This document shows positions 37,760 through 45,901 of a stretch of DNA of 64,000 bases, piece after piece. This DNA is from Pigmentiphaga aceris (GTDB lineage Bacteria; Pseudomonadota; Gammaproteobacteria; Burkholderiales; Burkholderiaceae_B): NCBI RefSeq assembly GCF_008119665.1, contig NZ_CP043046.1:930001-994000 (forward strand), given 5' to 3'. Under the pieces are notes generated by a model that was not told the origin of the DNA, made no database searches, and saw only the letters and a program-made list of their open reading frames with translations. Made by a program: the position numbers and the translations under genes. Position 1 is the first letter of the stretch. Every line of letters starts with the position of its first letter.

Positions 37760-39061
37760 ATGTTCGCCCAACAGTTATCGGTCTGGCTCGGCAGCCGGAA
37801 GATCCATTACGCCTGGATCATCGCCGCCACCACCTTCCTGACCATGCTCGTCACCTCTGCTGCGCTCGGCTTGCCCGGTGCGCTGCTGCAGCCGCTGCAC
37901 CAGGAATTTGGATGGACCACAGAGAGCATCTCATCCGCACTGGCCTTGCGATTCGTGTTGTTTGGCTTGCTCGGTCCCTTTGCCGCAATCTTCATGTCCC
38001 GCTTCGGGGTAAGGGCGGTGGTGGTCACTGCGCTGGCCATGGTGGCGTCCGGCCTGGCGCTGGCTACGCTTGCCACGGAACTATGGCAATTGTTCGTGTT
38101 GTGGGGCGTGGTGCTGGGCGTAGGTTCAGGCCTGACTGCACTGGTGTTGGGGGCGGTCGTGGCCAGTCGCTGGTTCAGTGCGCGCCGTGGACTGGTCATC
38201 GGCCTGCTGACCGCCAGCTCGGCCACTGGCCAGCTGGTCTTTCTGCCCTTTGCTGCGTGGTTGATCGAGCATGCAGGCTGGCGCATGGCGGTCATTCCGG
38301 TGTTTGTGGCGTGCTCGGTGGTGGGGGTGCTGGCATGGTGCTTCCTGCGCAACCATCCGCAAGATGTCGGGCTCGTCTCCTTCGGTGAGCCAGTGCCCGA
38401 CGTCATCGCGCCACCTCCTGCGCCGGCACCGATGAGCCTGGCCATGCCATTTGCGATTCTTCGCGAAGCAGGCCGCAGTCGCACCTTCTGGGTATTGTTC
38501 GGCACGTTTTTCGTCTGTGGCCTGAGCACCAATGGCTTGGTGCAGACGCACTTCATTTCGCTGTGCGGTGACTACGGCATGGGGCCGGTGCCCGCTGCCT
38601 CCGTGCTCGCCATGATTGGTGCCTTCGACCTGGTTGGCACCATCTTGTCTGGCTGGCTGTCCGACCGCTATGACAATCGCAAGCTGCTGTTCTGGTATTA
38701 CGGCCTGCGTGGCCTGTCATTGTTCTGGCTGCCGCATTCCGACTTCACCTTCTATGGCCTGTCCTTGTTTGCCATGTTCTACGGCCTGGACTGGATCGCC
38801 ACCGTTCCGCCTACCGTCAGGTTGGTGGGCACGACCTTCGGTAAAGAGCGTGCGGGCTTGGTGTTCGGCTGGATCTTTGCCGCCCATCAGCTGGGCGCTG
38901 CGGTTGCTGCCTACGGTGCGGGGTTGTCGCGCACGGTGCTGCTCAGCTACACGCCGGCCTTGTATGCGGCAGGCGGCGCATGCCTGTTGGCAGCAATCGC
39001 GATCATTGCTATTCGTCCTCGTGCCGTGACTTCAGCGGCCGGTGCCGTGAAATCTGCCTGA
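37760..39061 (+). CDS. MFS transporter
   Basis: This 433-residue inner-membrane protein has twelve membrane helices in two halves. Loop 2-3 holds SRFGVRAVV (the MFS G-x-x-x-D/R-R-x-G-x-R region is degenerate), and the matching loop 8-9 has SGWLSDRYDNRK, a good motif A. The central cytoplasmic loop is proline-rich (PVPDVIAPPPAPAPM). The start at 37760 is the first ATG before the hydrophobic region; an upstream frame of 30 residues lies partly in non-coding sequence. It resembles the OFA/monocarboxylate branch, but the substrate is unknown. The tetR gene upstream is its likely regulator. A 17-bp hairpin follows the stop at once. Confidence 0.88.
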   Translation: MFAQQLSVWLGSRKIHYAWIIAATTFLTMLVTSAALGLPGALLQPLHQEFGWTTESISSALALRFVLFGLLGPFAAIFMSRFGVRAVVVTALAMVASGLALATLATELWQLFVLWGVVLGVGSGLTALVLGAVVASRWFSARRGLVIGLLTASSATGQLVFLPFAAWLIEHAGWRMAVIPVFVACSVVGVLAWCFLRNHPQDVGLVSFGEPVPDVIAPPPAPAPMSLAMPFAILREAGRSRTFWVLFGTFFVCGLSTNGLVQTHFISLCGDYGMGPVPAASVLAMIGAFDLVGTILSGWLSDRYDNRKLLFWYYGLRGLSLFWLPHSDFTFYGLSLFAMFYGLDWIATVPPTVRLVGTTFGKERAGLVFGWIFAAHQLGAAVAAYGAGLSRTVLLSYTPALYAAGGACLLAAIAIIAIRPRAVTSAAGAVKSA

Positions 39062-39099
39062 TGTCATTGGGGCAGCATGCTGATGCTGCCCCAATGACA
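39062..39099 (+). terminator. Perfect 17-bp hairpin directly after the MFS stop
   Basis: TGTCATTGGGGCAGCAT pairs with all 17 bases of its complement across a four-base loop, starting at the base after the stop codon. There is no T-run after it, so it is either a weak terminator or a 3' stabilising structure. Confidence 0.6.
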
Positions 39100-39378
39100 G
39101 GGAATCCTCTGTCGATCTGTCTGTCTCGATCCGCTGCCGAAGCTTGCTTTGTCAGCGGATCATCGTGCCTCCCTTCCCCCTTCTCTGATTGGCCGCTTTG
39201 CGCGTGTGTCATGGATCGAGGCATGCGCATCCATGCTGTGCTGCCGGCACTCAGAATGGCGACCAAGCTGCCTTAGGCTTGCGCGGGAACAAAGGAGGGC
39301 GGAAGGACTGGTGATTAGGAACCAGGAACCAGGAACCAGTACGTGAGCAAAGCGCATGCGTTTCACAATCCCGGAACG

Positions 39379-39410
39379 ACAAAAAGCCACCCCGAAGGGT
39401 GGCTTTTTGT
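39379..39410. terminator. Bidirectional terminator, with two further hairpins toward the porin
   Basis: ACAAAAAGCCACCC..GGGTGGCTTTTTGT forms an intrinsic terminator in both directions. Between it and the porin stop are GGCCATGC-CGAA-GCATGGCC (39424-39443) and ACAGGC-TTAC-GCCTGT (39451-39466), which together make a chain of three stems at the porin mRNA 3' end. Confidence 0.88.
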
Positions 39411-39472
39411 TTGCTCTTAATCCGGCCATGCCGAAGCATGGCCCTAGACAACAGGCTTACGCCTGTCGTGGA

Positions 39473-40534
39473 TTAGAACTTGTGGCGCAGACCGACGCCG
39501 AATTGCTTCGTGGTCACGTCGCCGCCGACGACGTTGCCGCGGCTGACTGCCAGGGTGTTGGCGCCAGTAGCGTTGACGTTGTCAACAACCGATGCGTACG
39601 TGTACAGGTTGGTACGCTTGCTCAGGTCGTAGGTGTAGCCGACAGACCAGCCGTCCACATCCCAGTCGCTAGCACGCTTGTACGAACCGAACAGCGAGCC
39701 ATTGCCAACCGGCACGGTCACGCCGAGCATGTAGGCCTTGGTGTTTTCGAAGCCTGCACCAGCGATGCCAGCCGGAACGCCGGTGGTCAGCAGAGCTGCG
39801 CCAACGTTCTTTTGGTCTGCGAAGGCAGCGTGGATCTTGGCGACGCCGAAGTCATACACTGCGCCCAATTGCCAGATCTTGGCGCTGTCCACGCCAGGTG
39901 CGCCGTAGTTGACGGTGTCATACGAACCGGCAATCAGCAGCGGGCCGTTCGAGTAACGCACTGCTGCGCCAGCCAGACGGTTGTTGGCGGTGCTGACAAC
40001 GCTTTCCGAGCCGTTGTTTTGCGCGCTGTAGTTGATACCAGCTTGGAAGCCGCCGAAGTTCGGCGAGATGTACTTCAGGGTGTTGTCGGTGCGGACGGTG
40101 TCCGAAGCGACGAAGACGTTGCCCAGGTTGGCGACGTTGAAGCCGGCGCCGAAGGGGTCAACTGCACCGAAGAATTCCGAGGTGATGGTCACTTGACGAC
40201 CGAAACGGACGTCACCGAAGCCGCCGCTCAGGCCAGCCCAGGATTGACGACCGAACAGGCGGCCACCTTGCAGCGAGGTGCCGGTGCCTTGGTCGAAGCC
40301 GCTTTCCAGCAGGAAGGTAGCCTTCAGACCGCCGCCCAGGTCCTCGGCGCCTTGCAGGCCCCAACGCGAACCCGATTGGTTGCCGCTAGCCAGTTCGTTC
40401 AGCGAATTCAGGCCGTCGGTCTTGGTGTACACGTAGCCGACGTCGACGAGACCGTACAGGGTAACGCTGCTCTGAGCTTGGGCAGCGCTGGCGAAGCCAG
40501 CCAACAGGGCTGCAGCAAGGAGGGTCTTTTTCAT
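39473..40534 (-). CDS. Gram-negative general porin (trimeric, 16-strand type)
   Basis: This 353-residue outer-membrane protein has a signal peptide MKKTLLAAALLAGFASAAQA cut after residue 20. The mature part starts QSSVTLYGLVDVGYVY, the classic beta-barrel opening of betaproteobacterial porins, and contains SRWGLQGAEDLGGGLKA and FGRQSWAGLSGGFGDVRFGRQ with the constriction-loop region. It ends VGLRHKF with the C-terminal phenylalanine needed for BAM-mediated insertion. It has a monocistronic layout with its own terminator. Selectivity cannot be predicted. Confidence 0.96.
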   Translation of the reverse strand: MKKTLLAAALLAGFASAAQAQSSVTLYGLVDVGYVYTKTDGLNSLNELASGNQSGSRWGLQGAEDLGGGLKATFLLESGFDQGTGTSLQGGRLFGRQSWAGLSGGFGDVRFGRQVTITSEFFGAVDPFGAGFNVANLGNVFVASDTVRTDNTLKYISPNFGGFQAGINYSAQNNGSESVVSTANNRLAGAAVRYSNGPLLIAGSYDTVNYGAPGVDSAKIWQLGAVYDFGVAKIHAAFADQKNVGAALLTTGVPAGIAGAGFENTKAYMLGVTVPVGNGSLFGSYKRASDWDVDGWSVGYTYDLSKRTNLYTYASVVDNVNATGANTLAVSRGNVVGGDVTTKQFGVGLRHKF

Positions 40535-40830
40535 TCAGGTTTCTCCGATGATTGTGAGAAGACTTGGCGCACCAAAAACAGTGGGTCTTGCGAAACGGAC
40601 ACCGCTACACAGCAGCGTCGAACCGTTCTTAGGGGCTGTCCCCGAACTTCCGTTTCGGGAAGCTTGGGCTATTGCATCAAAAATCCGGGCCGGGTGCCAA
40701 GCTTCTATTCGGTAAAGTGCGAGAAACACGATTTCTGTGTCTGTTCCGAACAACACTTCAGGCTTAGGCCCCGCTGCCGTTAATACGCTCATCTAGTCGA
40801 ATGAGCGCGTGTTTCCCAGGGAAAATTGCT
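40535..40830. other. Divergent control region of porin and coq7
   Basis: About 296 bp separate the porin start (minus) and the coq7 start (plus). It must contain both promoters and a long porin leader, but I could not assign confident -35/-10 boxes or operators. Confidence 0.4.
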
Positions 40831-41505
40831 ATGAACCCCAGTACTGACATCACGCCCCCCTTGCGCCGTACCGGTCTGCTCGACGCCTTGATCAACGAGG
40901 TTGATCGTGGCCTTCAGGTATTGAGCGGAGCGGTCCGGGCCAGTCGTCCCAACCCTGCGGGTCGGGCCGAGGTCGGCATGGATGCGTCACTGAGTGCAGA
41001 AGAGCGTCGCCATGCCGCCGGGTTAATGAGAGTGAACCATGTCGGTGAGGTCTGCGCCCAGGCTTTGTATCGCGGTCAGGCTGCAATGACGCGAAATCCC
41101 AACACTCGCGCCTTGCTTGAGCAGGCTGCCGCTGAAGAGGTGGACCACCTTGGCTGGCTGTCCGAACGCCTGGACGAACTGGGTGCGCGACCGAGTCTGC
41201 TCAATCCGCTCTGGTACGCCGGTGCGTTTTCGCTGGGCCTGCTGGCCGGGCGGGTCGGGGATTCGGTCAGTCTGGGTTTCATGGCCGAAACCGAACGACA
41301 GGTCGAAGCGCATCTTGATACGCATCTGGATGAGCTGCCCGCCAACGATCTGCGTTCGCGCCGCATCGTCGAACAGATGTGCGAAGACGAGCGCGAGCAT
41401 CGTCTGACGGCACAAAAGCATGGCGGGATCGCGCTGCCGGCACCGGTTCGTGCAGGCATGAAGGCCAGTGCCAAGGTGATGACGACAACGGCGTATCACT
41501 TATAA
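40831..41505 (+). CDS. coq7: Coq7-type 2-polyprenyl-3-methyl-6-methoxy-benzoquinol hydroxylase
   Basis: This diiron enzyme adds the last hydroxyl in ubiquinone synthesis, the role of UbiF in E. coli. The 224-residue protein begins [17 protein letters not shown] is upstream, and an earlier ATG at 40801 is less well placed. The diiron ligands are in [17 protein letters not shown] (E73), [11 protein letters not shown] (E103, H106) and CEDEREHRL. ispB, the side-chain enzyme of the same pathway, lies 5 kb away. It is a single gene followed by its own terminator. Confidence 0.94.
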   Translation: MNPSTDITPPLRRTGLLDALINEVDRGLQVLSGAVRASRPNPAGRAEVGMDASLSAEERRHAAGLMRVNHVGEVCAQALYRGQAAMTRNPNTRALLEQAAAEEVDHLGWLSERLDELGARPSLLNPLWYAGAFSLGLLAGRVGDSVSLGFMAETERQVEAHLDTHLDELPANDLRSRRIVEQMCEDEREHRLTAQKHGGIALPAPVRAGMKASAKVMTTTAYHL

Positions 41506-41562
41506 GTAACGCTATTAAGTAAAGCCATTGGTATCGGGGCGAAGCAGCTCGACCAGAATGAC

Positions 41563-41588
41563 AAAAGGACGCCGCCTGGCGTCCTTTT
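41563..41588. terminator. Intrinsic terminator between coq7 and the OsmC-like gene
   Basis: AAAAGGACGCC-GCCT-GGCGTCCTTTT is a perfect 11-bp stem with T-runs both ways, between two convergent genes. Confidence 0.92.
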
Positions 41589-41635
41589 TCGATCGGCGGC
41601 GCAGCGTGCCGCGATCTGCGTTCCGCCAACTGTAC

Positions 41636-42058
41636 TCAGGCCTCGACGATTTCCACCGACAAGGTCTGTTCGGCCGTGTGGGCAAGCATGGCCGATGCCG
41701 AGCAATATTTCTCGTGCGAGAGTTTGACGGCGCGTTCTACCGCTTCGCGGGGCAAGGATTTGCCGGTGACGGTGAATGCGTAGTGGATCTTGGTGAACAC
41801 CTTGGGATCGGTCTCTGCGCGATCTGCCACCAATTTGACGCTGCATCCCTGCACCGCATGGCGGCCGCGCTTGAGGATCAGCACCACGTCGTAGGCAGTG
41901 CAGGCACCTGCACCGGACAGCAGCATTTCCATCGGGCGCGGAGCGAGGTTGTGGCCGCCTCCCTCGGGCGCACCATCCATCACGGCCACATGTCCGCTAC
42001 CGGTTCGTGCCGTGAACAGCATGCCTTGTGGGCCACCCCAGTCGATCGTGGTTTCCAT
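41636..42058 (-). CDS. OsmC/YhfA-family protein
   Basis: This 140-residue soluble protein has the OsmC fold. The two family cysteines are C53 (LLSGAGACTAYDVV) and C119 (SHEKYCSASAM), the thiol pair that reduces organic hydroperoxides in Ohr/OsmC. PRPMEMLLSGAGACTAYDV and the absence of the Ohr arginine context place it nearer the YhfA-like branch, whose substrate is not settled. It is a single gene on the minus strand with terminators on both flanks. Confidence 0.9.
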   Translation of the reverse strand: METTIDWGGPQGMLFTARTGSGHVAVMDGAPEGGGHNLAPRPMEMLLSGAGACTAYDVVLILKRGRHAVQGCSVKLVADRAETDPKVFTKIHYAFTVTGKSLPREAVERAVKLSHEKYCSASAMLAHTAEQTLSVEIVEA

Positions 42059-42349
42059 GCGCCAATCCCGCTCTATATAAAGGAAGAGCGGAAATGATAG
42101 CGCTGTGACCCATGGTCGCGCTGCATCGCATCAGCGATAAGCAGGGTATTGGGAGTTGTGTCCAAGTGTTGCACCATCAAGGTGCATTTTTTGGATAAAA
42201 ACCCAAAATTGGCGTGTTCGGTGGGGCTGCTTCATGACTAAATCGATGATTCTTATGGGGTTTTCCACGGGTAGACAGTAATGCAACATTTCCGTGCGTT
42301 CATGCACCGAAATCTTGCGTCGCACAAAAACAATCCCTATACTTCGTTC

Positions 42350-42524
42350 ATCGAATGTCGCTTCAGTGGTGACGCGATGAGCAGCTGGCTCGGTTTCAGA
42401 CCTCCAGCAGTGTTCAGCGCGATGGCTGGTTTGCCCGGCTCCCAATTTGGCGAGTTTGTACTGAGTCTCCTCCACCCTCCTTTTTTGGTGGATTTAGCCC
42501 GAAGCGATTGCTCCGGGCTTTTTT
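42350..42524 (+). ncRNA. Candidate small RNA of about 175 nt
   Basis: A good sigma-70 promoter (TTGCGT at 42315, 17-bp spacer, TATACT at 42338) is followed about 150 bases on by a strong intrinsic terminator (AGCCCGAAGC..GCTCCGGGCT, then eight T). Between them CCAGC..GCTGG and CCACC..GGTGG can form stems. There is no plausible short gene; the only ATG frame reads through the terminator. The transcript lies between OsmC-like (minus) and rplM (plus). I do not recognise a known RNA family. Confidence 0.45.
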
Positions 42525-42527
42525 TTG
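42496..42527 (+). terminator. Strong intrinsic terminator of the candidate small RNA
   Basis: AGCCCGAAGC pairs with GCTCCGGGCT across GATT with one bulge and is followed by eight T residues. Confidence 0.9.
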
Positions 42528-42610
42528 TCCAAAATCTGGCGGTGTCGCGGCATGTTCGCCACACCCACGCTGCATCGTCGTGACTTCCTGCCTCCTTTGT
42601 CGGCCGCGCC

Positions 42611-42639
42611 TTGCTATTGGTTGCCCAGCGGGCTATATT
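42611..42639 (+). promoter_or_regulatory. Sigma-70-type promoter of rplM-rpsI
   Basis: TTGCTA (42611-42616) and TATATT (42634-42639) are separated by exactly 17 bp. The transcript would begin near 42646, about 365 bases before the rplM start. Confidence 0.55.
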
Positions 42640-42799
42640 CGAAGGCTTGACCGGATCTACACTCGCTGGGCAATGTTCGCGCCGGGAGGCAATGTTCTGT
42701 CTGATGGAATACATCGGGCGGATTTGTTTTCCAGCTGGGGATTGCCACTCCAATAAAGCGCAGGTGGGTCTGGACGGGTAAGCAATCCCGGAAGGGTTG

Positions 42800-42814
42800 G
42801 GCTTAAGACCAGGC
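42800..42814 (+). repeat. GGCTTAAGACCRGGC motif, copy in the rplM leader
   Basis: GGCTTAAGACCAGGC lies in the rplM leader, about 155 bases after the predicted start point. An upstream AAGCGCAGG (42759-42767) is also shared with the glyA leader copy. Confidence 0.7.
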
Positions 42815-43010
42815 TTGTTGTCTGGGCTTGGAACCTCGGTGTTTTCATCTTGGCTTTTTAACAGGCAAGGGTGGCGTGCCAGGTTCGCAGTGGGTCCGAT
42901 CCTTTACCGTCAGGCCGCCGAAGGGTGGGCCGGGTTCATTTCGTGTCAGGGCAGTACGCCAACGCGTGTTGTCGGGCACGGTACCAACAGTTCGTCGTCC
43001 AGAGATTCAT

Positions 43011-43439
43011 ATGAAAACCTTCGTTGCGAAGCCGCAAGAAGTGACGCGTGACTGGTACGTGATTGACGCCAAGGGCAAAGTCCTCGGTCGTGTGGCCAGC
43101 GAAGTCGCACACCGTCTGCGCGGAAAACACAAGCCGGAGTTCACGCCTCACGTTGATACGGGTGACTACATCGTCATCATCAACGCAGCCGATATCGCCG
43201 TCACCGGTAACAAGGCTAAAGACAAGCGTTACTACCGTCACTCCGGCTATCCGGGCGGTATCACTGAGACCACCTTCCAGAAAATGCAAGAGCGTTTTCC
43301 GGGTCGTGCGATCCAGAAGGCCGTCAAGGGCATGCTGCCCAAGGGTCCGCTGGGTTACGCCATGATCAAGAAGTTGAAGATCTACGCCGGGTCTGAACAC
43401 CCGCACAGCGCGCAGCAGCCCCAGCTGCTCGACATCTGA
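43011..43439 (+). CDS. rplM: Ribosomal protein L13
   Basis: This 142-residue early-assembly 50S protein starts [20 protein letters not shown] at 43011, the family norm; a 61-residue upstream extension is not credible. [20 protein letters not shown] and [16 protein letters not shown] are typical L13. In E. coli the L13-S9 operon is autoregulated by L13 binding its own leader, and the long structured leader here would allow the same. rpsI follows ten bases later. Confidence 0.98.
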   Translation: MKTFVAKPQEVTRDWYVIDAKGKVLGRVASEVAHRLRGKHKPEFTPHVDTGDYIVIINAADIAVTGNKAKDKRYYRHSGYPGGITETTFQKMQERFPGRAIQKAVKGMLPKGPLGYAMIKKLKIYAGSEHPHSAQQPQLLDI

Positions 43440-43449
43440 GGAGCCGCGC

Positions 43450-43842
43450 ATGATCGGTAACTGGAATTACGGAACCGGCCGCCGCAAGACTTCGGTGGCG
43501 CGTGTTTTCATGAAGAAGGGCTCGGGCCAGATCATCGTCAACGGCAAGCCCGTCGACGAGTACTTCGCTCGTGAAACCGGCCGCATGGTTGTTCGCCAGC
43601 CGCTGGACCTGACCTCGCACCTCGAATCGTTTGATTTCAAGATCAACGTTCACGGTGGCGGCGAGAGCGGCCAGGCAGGTGCAGTGCGCCACGGTATCAC
43701 CCGTGCACTGATCGACTACGATGCGTCGCTCAAGTCGCAACTGTCGAACGCCGGCTTCGTGACTCGCGATGCCCGTGAAGTCGAACGTAAGAAGGTCGGC
43801 TTCCACAAGGCACGTCGTCGCAAGCAGTTCAGCAAGCGCTGA
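43450..43842 (+). CDS. rpsI: Ribosomal protein S9
   Basis: This 130-residue 30S protein has the C-terminal tail RRRKQFSKR that reaches the P-site tRNA. It begins [20 protein letters not shown] and contains [15 protein letters not shown] and [14 protein letters not shown]. It lies ten bases downstream of rplM with GAGGAG before the start, the universal rplM-rpsI pair, and is closed by a perfect 18-bp terminator. Confidence 0.98.
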   Translation: MIGNWNYGTGRRKTSVARVFMKKGSGQIIVNGKPVDEYFARETGRMVVRQPLDLTSHLESFDFKINVHGGGESGQAGAVRHGITRALIDYDASLKSQLSNAGFVTRDAREVERKKVGFHKARRRKQFSKR

Positions 43843-43883
43843 TCGGCTCGGCGGTCTGGGGCGGTTCACACCGTTCCCAGACA

Positions 43884-43922
43884 CAAAACAAAAGGCCGCA
43901 TTCGATGCGGCCTTTTGTTTTG
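43884..43922. terminator. Perfect 18-bp bidirectional terminator after rpsI
   Basis: CAAAACAAAAGGCCGCAT pairs with every base of its complement across TCG, with A- and T-rich flanks on both strands. It separates rpsI from argC. Confidence 0.93.
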
Positions 43923-44004
43923 CTGTCACAGCTTGGTGGTAAGGTCTTATCCCACCCAACGCGCACAGGATTGCCTGGGGCGCTTCTTTCAGACGGAGAT
44001 CGCG

Positions 44005-45072
44005 GTGAGCAAGGAAAACGGACAGGGCAAGGTACGCGTCGGCATCGTCGGCGGCACGGGTTATACGGGCGTGGAATTGTTGCGCCTGTTGTCCCAACAC
44101 CCCAACGCTGAACTCGTGGCCATCACTTCCCGCAAGGAAGACGGTCTGCCTGTCGCCGATATGTACCCGAGCCTGCGCGGCCACGTGGACATTGCGTTTT
44201 CCTCGCCCGACAAGGCTGAACTGACCAAGTGCGACGTGGTGTTCTTCGCCACCCCGCACGGCGTGGCCATGGCCCAGGCCAAGGAACTGCTGGACGCCGG
44301 TGTGAAGATCATCGATCTGGCTGCCGACTTCCGCCTGCAGGACATCGCCACGTTCGAGAAGTGGTACAAAATTCCGCATAACTGCCCCGACCTGCTGAAA
44401 GAAGCGGTCTACGGCTTGCCGGAAATCCGTCGCGACGCTATCCGCAATGCGCGCATCGTGGGTAACCCGGGCTGCTATCCGACTACGGTGCAATTGGGCT
44501 TGTTGCCCTTGCTCGAAGGCGGCAAGAATCTGGTCGATGCGTCGAGCCTGATCGCCAGCTGCGCATCGGGTGTCAGCGGTGCCGGTCGCAAGGCTGAAAT
44601 CAGCCTGCTGTTCTCGGAAGCCAGCGACAACTTCAAGGCCTACGGCGTGGCCGGTCACCGTCACCACCCCGAAATCGTGGCGCAGTTGCAGGACCTGACC
44701 GACCAGACCATCGGCCTGACCTTCGTGCCGCACCTGGTGCCCATGATCCGCGGCATGCATTCCACGCTGTTTGCCCGCATCTTGCCGGAAGCACGTGACA
44801 CCGATTTCCAGAAGCTGTTCGAAGAACGTTTTGCCAACGAGCCTTTCGTTGATGTGATGCCCGCAGGCAGCCTGCCGGAAACGCGTTCGGTGCGCGCATC
44901 CAACACTTTGCGGATTGCCGTGCATCGCCCGGATGGCGGCGACCAGCTTGTGATTCTGGTGGTTCAGGACAATCTGGTGAAGGGTGCGTCGGGTCAGGCC
45001 GTGCAGTGCATGAACCTGATGTTCGGTCTGTCGGAAGACGCCGGTCTGCGCCACATCGCCGTTCTGCCCTGA
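44005..45072 (+). CDS. argC: N-acetyl-gamma-glutamyl-phosphate reductase
   Basis: ArgC reduces N-acetylglutamyl phosphate in arginine synthesis. The GTG at 44005 with GGAG seven bases upstream gives 355 residues; a 30-residue longer reading overlaps the rpsI terminator. The dinucleotide-binding loop is [16 protein letters not shown], the catalytic cysteine is C157 in NPGCYPTT, and GHRHHPEI carries the second catalytic histidine. It is the long-chain type of the enzyme. Other arg genes are not in this window. Confidence 0.96.
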   Translation: MSKENGQGKVRVGIVGGTGYTGVELLRLLSQHPNAELVAITSRKEDGLPVADMYPSLRGHVDIAFSSPDKAELTKCDVVFFATPHGVAMAQAKELLDAGVKIIDLAADFRLQDIATFEKWYKIPHNCPDLLKEAVYGLPEIRRDAIRNARIVGNPGCYPTTVQLGLLPLLEGGKNLVDASSLIASCASGVSGAGRKAEISLLFSEASDNFKAYGVAGHRHHPEIVAQLQDLTDQTIGLTFVPHLVPMIRGMHSTLFARILPEARDTDFQKLFEERFANEPFVDVMPAGSLPETRSVRASNTLRIAVHRPDGGDQLVILVVQDNLVKGASGQAVQCMNLMFGLSEDAGLRHIAVLP

Positions 45073-45322
45073 GCTTGCCCATCGGTCTGTGGGGCACTTG
45101 TTGAACGTTTTTCGATACGTTTTCCGAGCGTTTCGTGGCGGTTTTCGATAAGTCTGCCTGCATGACCTGCTGGCATACCCCTTGGGCGAGCAGGGTTGAA
45201 TTTGCTGGTCAATAGCGGTTGAATGGAACTCTCGATCCATCGATCGCGTCCAATTTGATTGCGCGACGGTAGCCGGGCAGGGGTGATATCCACCGCTGCC
45301 CACCGTTCGCCAGGAGTGCCAA

Positions 45323-45691
45323 ATGAATGCAGCAGTAGAAAGTGTGAACTTCGACGCCCCCCCGATCCCGCTGGTCTTCACCGACTCGGCTGCCGGCAAG
45401 GTCAAGCAACTGATCGAAGAAGAAGGCAACCCGGAACTGAAGCTGCGCGTGTTCGTGCAAGGCGGCGGCTGTTCGGGCTTCCAGTACGGCTTCACCTTCG
45501 ACGAAGTGGTCAATGACGACGACACCACGCTCGACAAGGATGGCGTACAGCTGTTGATCGATCCGATGAGCTTCCAGTACCTGGCAGGCGCGGAAATCGA
45601 CTACAAGGAAGACCTGGAAGGTGCACAGTTCGTGATCAAGAATCCGAACGCATCGTCTACCTGCGGCTGTGGTTCGTCGTTCTCGGTCTGA
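45323..45691 (+). CDS. erpA: Iron-sulfur insertion protein ErpA
   Basis: ErpA is an A-type carrier that passes Fe-S clusters to target enzymes. The 122-residue protein has the three conserved cysteines C50 ([13 protein letters not shown]), C114 and C116 ([10 protein letters not shown]). [20 protein letters not shown] is the standard C-terminus. argC-erpA is a recurring betaproteobacterial neighbourhood. A strong terminator follows about 155 bases after the stop. Confidence 0.96.
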   Translation: MNAAVESVNFDAPPIPLVFTDSAAGKVKQLIEEEGNPELKLRVFVQGGGCSGFQYGFTFDEVVNDDDTTLDKDGVQLLIDPMSFQYLAGAEIDYKEDLEGAQFVIKNPNASSTCGCGSSFSV

Positions 45692-45845
45692 TGTCCAGAC
45701 CCGGGGTTTCGGCCTCGGGGTTTGATTCAAGGTCCGACCAGTTTTTGACCTGACGTTTTCGTTTCGCGTCATCTGCGATCCTGTTTGCTTGGGATCGCCA
45801 GCCCTATCTGGCCTTGTGCATCCTGATCGATGTGCATGGCTGACC

Positions 45846-45886
45846 CAGGCGCCCTGGTGAGAACCAGGGCGCCTGCTTGTTTTTAA
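45846..45886 (+). terminator. Intrinsic terminator after erpA
   Basis: CAGGCGCCCTGGT-GAGA-ACCAGGGCGCCTG is a perfect 13-bp stem followed by CTTGTTTTT. It ends only 16 bases before the uup start, so uup must either use a promoter inside this region or depend on read-through. Confidence 0.88.
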
Positions 45887-45901
45887 AAAAGGTTTTGCAC
45901 C

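Larger units (their letters stand above)
39062..39472. other. Intergenic region between the MFS gene and the porin
   Basis: The two genes converge. The 411-bp space holds the MFS hairpin, three tandem copies of AGGAACC (39317-39337), the bidirectional terminator at 39379-39410 and two more hairpins next to the porin stop. No gene was recognised. Confidence 0.5.
42059..43010. other. Long leader region of rplM with a candidate small RNA
   Basis: This 950-bp non-coding stretch upstream of rplM holds two promoter-like units. The first (TTGCGT-17-TATACT at 42315-42343) drives a candidate small RNA ending at a strong terminator. The second (TTGCTA-17-TATATT at 42611-42639) would start the rplM mRNA with a leader of about 365 bases. 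In that leader GGGATTGC and GCAATCCC (around 42736-42788) can pair, and the GGCTTAAGACCAGGC motif lies at 42800-42814. Short open frames here run through the terminator and are not convincing. Confidence 0.6.

Noticed and set aside
43366..45537. 723-codon minus-strand frame
   Set aside because: It is antisense to rpsI, argC and erpA, all certain genes.
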